From: an uncultured Collinsella sp.
GTDB taxonomy: Bacteria > Actinomycetota > Coriobacteriia > Coriobacteriales > Coriobacteriaceae
NCBI GenBank assembly: GCA_900551555.1
Contig: URWC01000093.1
Location: 1-7,390 of the forward strand
Length of the DNA stretch: 7,390 nucleotides
Reading direction: 5' to 3'
The notes under the pieces are model-generated. The model did no database searches. It had not been told where the DNA came from and worked only from the letters and a program-made list of their open reading frames with translations. Of the stretch, positions 4,927 through 7,390 are shown piece after piece; position 1 is the stretch's first letter, and each line of letters starts with the position of its first letter. The position numbers and the translations under genes were made by a program.

Positions 4927-5880
4927 ATGGACAAGGCTGCATCTACCGGCCATTCTGACCGCTGCCGCATCGTCGTCGATACCTGCTGCGACTTTAGCCC
5001 CGAGGTCGCCGCGAACCTCGATGTCGATATCTTGGGCTTCCCCTTTATCATCGATGGCGAGGAGCGCACGGACGATATCTGGTCGAGCATGAGCCCCAAG
5101 GAGTTCTACGACCGCATGCGCGCCGGCGCTCGCGTGTCTACCTCCGCCGTGTCGCTCGGTCGCTATATCGAGTTCTTTACCGAGTGCGCCAAAGAGGGCA
5201 CGCCCACGGTCTACCTGTGCTTTACCTCGGCGCTGTCGTCGAGCTACAACTCTGCGTGCCAGGCGGCAGATGCCGTGCGCGCTGAGTATCCCGATTTTGA
5301 GCTGTACGTGGTGGACAACGCCCTGCCCTGCGCAACCGGCGAGCTGCTGGCGCTCGAGGCCGTCCGCCAGCGCTCGGCGGGACTTACCGCCAAGCAGCTG
5401 GTCGATTGGGCAAACGAGGCCAAGACCTACGTCCACGGCTACTTTACGCTCGAGAGCTTTGACGCCCTGGCGGCCGGCGGCCGCATTCCGCCCGCGGCAG
5501 CGCAGCTCACGGCTAAGCTCGACGTCAAGCCCGAGCTCTCCTACGACCTGGCCGGCTCGCTGTCGCTCATCGGCGTCAACCGCGGCCGCAAGAAGGCGCT
5601 CAAGTCCATCCTCAAATCGTTCCGCGAGAACTATGTGCCCGACCGCACCATGCCTATCGCCATCATGACGGCCGATGCCGAGAAGGACGGTGATTGGCTC
5701 GAGGCCGCCATCCGCAAGGAGGAAGGCTGCGCCGACGTCACCATCATCCGCAGCTCCGTGGGCCCCACCATCGGTTCGCACGTGGGCCCCGGCATGGTGG
5801 CTTGCGCGTTTTGGGGTAAGAACCGCGCTGAGAAGGCCTCGCTTTCCGACCGCATCGCGCGTCGCGTACGTGGCGAGTAG
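4927..5880 (+). CDS. DegV family fatty-acid-binding protein
   Basis: A 317-residue cytoplasmic protein of the DegV/FakB type; members bind a fatty acid and, as FakB, present it to the kinase FakA for phosphorylation. Motifs in order: IVVDTCCDFSPE (15-26, the usual DS/DT-D start), VSTSAVS (70-76, equivalent to the TSQPS lipid-head loop), FTSALSSSYNSA (99-110, equivalent to SSxLSGTYqsA), VVDNALPCATGEL (128-140), LAAGGRIPP (181-189), LDVKPEL (198-204), GRKKAL (220-225) and GSHVGPGM (283-290). These cover both lobes, so the gene is intact. ATG 4927 is chosen with AAGGAG-like bases (GGAG 4915-4918) 8 nt upstream; TTG 4924 is possible but too close. The site sits immediately after the hpf terminator, so expression depends on read-through or on a promoter hidden near the hpf end. 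No FakA gene is in the window. Confidence 0.93.
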   Translation: MDKAASTGHSDRCRIVVDTCCDFSPEVAANLDVDILGFPFIIDGEERTDDIWSSMSPKEFYDRMRAGARVSTSAVSLGRYIEFFTECAKEGTPTVYLCFTSALSSSYNSACQAADAVRAEYPDFELYVVDNALPCATGELLALEAVRQRSAGLTAKQLVDWANEAKTYVHGYFTLESFDALAAGGRIPPAAAQLTAKLDVKPELSYDLAGSLSLIGVNRGRKKALKSILKSFRENYVPDRTMPIAIMTADAEKDGDWLEAAIRKEEGCADVTIIRSSVGPTIGSHVGPGMVACAFWGKNRAEKASLSDRIARRVRGE

Positions 5881-5972
5881 GCAGGCGCTACGACCGCAGG
5901 CGCCCCGCAGTTCAAGCACTGGCACCGAGTATTCAACCTGGTAACAACACCCAACCCAAAAGGAAAGGTTTC

Positions 5973-7052
5973 ATGGCAAACAAGCTCTCCGTCGCATTCA
6001 TCGGCACCGGAATCATGGGTGCCCCCATCGCCGTCCACATCCTGGATGCCGGCTATCCCGTCACGGTCAACAACCGTACCAAGTCCAAGGCCGCCGCGCT
6101 TATCGAGCGCGGTGCCGTTTGGGCCGATACGCCGGCCGACGCCGTGGCGAACGCCGATGTCGTCTTTACCATGGTGGGCTATCCCTCCGAGGTCGAGGAG
6201 CTCTACCTGGCGGGCGACGGCCTGCTCGCGTGCACCAAGCCGGGCGCGGTGCTGATCGACCTCACCACGAGCTCCCCCGAGCTGGCGCGCGACATTGCCG
6301 AGGCCGCCCAGGTCTCCGGTCGCATGGCGTTTGACTGCCCCGTCACCGGCGGCGAGTCTGGTGCTATCGCCGGCACGCTCACGGCTATCGTGGGCGCTAC
6401 CGAGAACGACATCGCGCCGGTCCGCGACATCCTTGCCACCTTCGCGGCCAACATCTGCTGCTTCGACGGCGCCGGCAAGGGCCAGGCTGCCAAGCTCGCC
6501 AACCAGGTGTCGCTGGGCGCCTGCATGGTCGGCATGGCCGATGCCATGGCATTTGCCGAGCTGAGCGGCCTCGATCTGGAGAAGACCCGTCAGATGATCC
6601 TGGGCGGCACCGGCAAGTCCGGCGCCATGGAGAGCCTAGCCCCCAAGGCGCTCGACGGCGACTACAAGCCCGGCTTTATGGTCGAGCACTTCATTAAGGA
6701 CCTGCGCCTGGCGCTCGCTTACGCCGATGACCGCGAGCTCGCGCTGCCCGGTGCCGACGTGGCCTTTACGCTCTACGACATGCTCGACGCCATCGGTGGC
6801 GCCAAGCTGGGTACCCAGGCCATCACGGTCCTGTACAAGGAGGAGGCTGACGCCATCGCCGCCGGTCTGGACTGGTCACAGTATCGTCCCGAAGAGCACG
6901 GTGCTCACGAGGACGGCTGCGGTTGCGGCGAGCACGGCGACGACCATGAGTGCGGTTGCGGCCACCATCACGGCGAGGACCACGAGTGCTGCGGTGGCCA
7001 CGGCCATGACGACGGCCACGAGTGCTGCTGCGGCCACCATCACGGGGAGTAG
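5973..7052 (+). CDS. GarR/3-hydroxyisobutyrate-dehydrogenase-type NAD(P) oxidoreductase with a His/Cys-rich tail
   Basis: A 359-residue cytoplasmic enzyme of the beta-hydroxyacid dehydrogenase family, which oxidises or reduces short hydroxyacids such as tartronate semialdehyde/glycerate or 3-hydroxyisobutyrate. The Rossmann loop GTGIMG is at 11-16, and NNRT (33-36) after the second strand suggests NADP(H) preference. The substrate motif DCPVTGGESGAIAGTL is at 121-136. The catalytic-lysine segment GKGQAAKLANQ is at 168-178, with Lys174 and Asn177; the usual second Asn is Gln178. The KDLRLAL segment is at 242-248. The family core ends near 300. Residues 309-359 are an added tail with 14 His and 9 Cys among 51 residues, built from repeats of HEC-type units (HECGCGHHHGED, HECCGGHGHDDG, HECCCGHHHGE), likely to bind metal ions such as Ni, Zn or Cu. 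ATG 5973 follows AGGAAAGG (5961-5968). A membrane-protein gene starts 5 bp after the stop. The exact substrate is not decided. Confidence 0.92.
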   Translation: MANKLSVAFIGTGIMGAPIAVHILDAGYPVTVNNRTKSKAAALIERGAVWADTPADAVANADVVFTMVGYPSEVEELYLAGDGLLACTKPGAVLIDLTTSSPELARDIAEAAQVSGRMAFDCPVTGGESGAIAGTLTAIVGATENDIAPVRDILATFAANICCFDGAGKGQAAKLANQVSLGACMVGMADAMAFAELSGLDLEKTRQMILGGTGKSGAMESLAPKALDGDYKPGFMVEHFIKDLRLALAYADDRELALPGADVAFTLYDMLDAIGGAKLGTQAITVLYKEEADAIAAGLDWSQYRPEEHGAHEDGCGCGEHGDDHECGCGHHHGEDHECCGGHGHDDGHECCCGHHHGE

Positions 7053-7057
7053 CGCCT

Positions 7058-7390
7058 ATGAGCTGGACGTTCGTGGTGCTTGCGCTGGTGCTCTTTCTCT
7101 TTGCGATCTACATCGGCTTTTTGTGCGGCCAGTGGGCCTGCGAAAAGCGCGTGATCACCAAGCGCGACTACTGGATTGCCAACTTTGCGGGTGCGGCGGC
7201 AGTCGTCCTGCTGACCTGGGTGTTCTCGCTGTTCCCGCTGGTGCAGTTTGCGCCGATCGGCTGGCTCGGCGGCTTTATCGCCGGCCTTAAGATGAGCTTT
7301 GGCGAGTCCGTCGGTCCGTGGCGCAAGCACGACGAGGTCTTTAACGTCAACAAGGCTCATCGCGCCGCCGCCGACGCGGGCGACGCCGAG
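7058..7390 (+). CDS. two-TM membrane protein of unknown function (3' partial)
   Basis: An open frame of 111 codons runs off the right edge. ATG 7058 has GGGGAG (7044-7049) 8 nt upstream, inside the last codons of the dehydrogenase, and begins 5 bp after its stop, so the two genes are probably translated from one mRNA. Two hydrophobic segments are visible: about residues 4-24 (WTFVVLALVLFLFAIYIGF) and 41-63 (ANFAGAAAVVLLTWVFSLFP). They are joined by a short basic loop (CEKRVITKRD), and a glycine-rich stretch GWLGGFIAGLKMSFG (68-82) may be a third, weaker one. The visible end is hydrophilic and Ala/Asp-rich. I do not recognise the family. Confidence 0.8.
   Translation, partial: MSWTFVVLALVLFLFAIYIGFLCGQWACEKRVITKRDYWIANFAGAAAVVLLTWVFSLFPLVQFAPIGWLGGFIAGLKMSFGESVGPWRKHDEVFNVNKAHRAAADAGDAE

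Noticed and set aside
4867..5925. 352-codon open frame on the minus strand opposite degV
   Set aside because: It is the usual mirror of a high-GC gene. The + strand encodes a full DegV protein with all family motifs, and the minus-strand product is a low-complexity Ala/Gly/Arg-rich sequence.
5881..5972. Terminator after degV
   Set aside because: Only a 5-bp GGCGC/GCGCC pairing without a T-run is visible, and nothing but the dehydrogenase ribosome binding site can be supported.
6937..7049. Short tandem repeats as a CRISPR-like array
   Set aside because: The repetition is codon-level repetition of the His/Cys tail in one reading frame, with no repeat-spacer pattern.
6727..7290. 187-codon + frame overlapping the dehydrogenase tail
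   Set aside because: Thr/Ala/Ser-rich shadow of the His/Cys tail in another frame; the real downstream gene starts at 7058 in a different register.

Overview
The window is high-GC DNA from a bacterium with strong G/C preference at third codon positions and compact genes that mostly point one way; all eight supported coding sequences lie on the + strand. Gene content and style (ComF, long-form HPF, DegV, GarR-like dehydrogenase, GC-rich terminators, a dispersed-type inverted-repeat element) suggest a gut Coriobacteriia such as Collinsella. That placement is recognition rather than proof.

Layout. (1) 1-156 is the Arg-rich C-terminal end of an upstream protein. (2) 221-254 is a strong hairpin whose 3' arm carries the ribosome binding site of comF (259-1065, zinc-finger phosphoribosyltransferase). 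ComF is followed, with its stop codon inside the next ribosome binding site, by a 369-residue protein (1076-2185) that looks like an AbiEi/DUF559-type protein with a decayed PD-(D/E)xK nuclease core. (3) 2186-2936 holds no confident gene. It contains a 219-bp MITE-like element with 49-bp inverted ends (2220-2438), a terminator-like hairpin (2458-2486), a probable promoter (2559-2588) and a GC-rich, hairpin-rich leader of about 330 nt. (4) 2937-3944 is a substrate-binding lipoprotein (SBP family 3) with a Ser/Glu-rich C-terminal tail, closed by a clear intrinsic terminator (4011-4044). (5) 4262-4846 is the ribosome hibernation factor HPF, followed by an AT-rich palindrome and an intrinsic terminator. 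(6) 4927-5880 is a DegV fatty-acid-binding protein whose ribosome binding site lies directly behind that terminator. (7) 5973-7052 is a GarR/3-hydroxyisobutyrate-dehydrogenase-type reductase with an unusual 51-residue His/Cys-rich tail; a two-TM membrane protein (7058 to beyond the window end) follows 5 bp later and is probably co-transcribed.

The genes do not form one pathway. They look like several short transcription units: comF plus the AbiEi-like gene, the lipoprotein alone, hpf with degV possibly by read-through, and the dehydrogenase plus membrane protein. The most unusual points are the metal-binding-like tail on the dehydrogenase, the inverted-repeat element with paired operator-like palindromes, the long structured leader of the lipoprotein gene, and the comF hairpin that hides its own ribosome binding site. 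No CRISPR array, rRNA, tRNA or complete transposase was seen.
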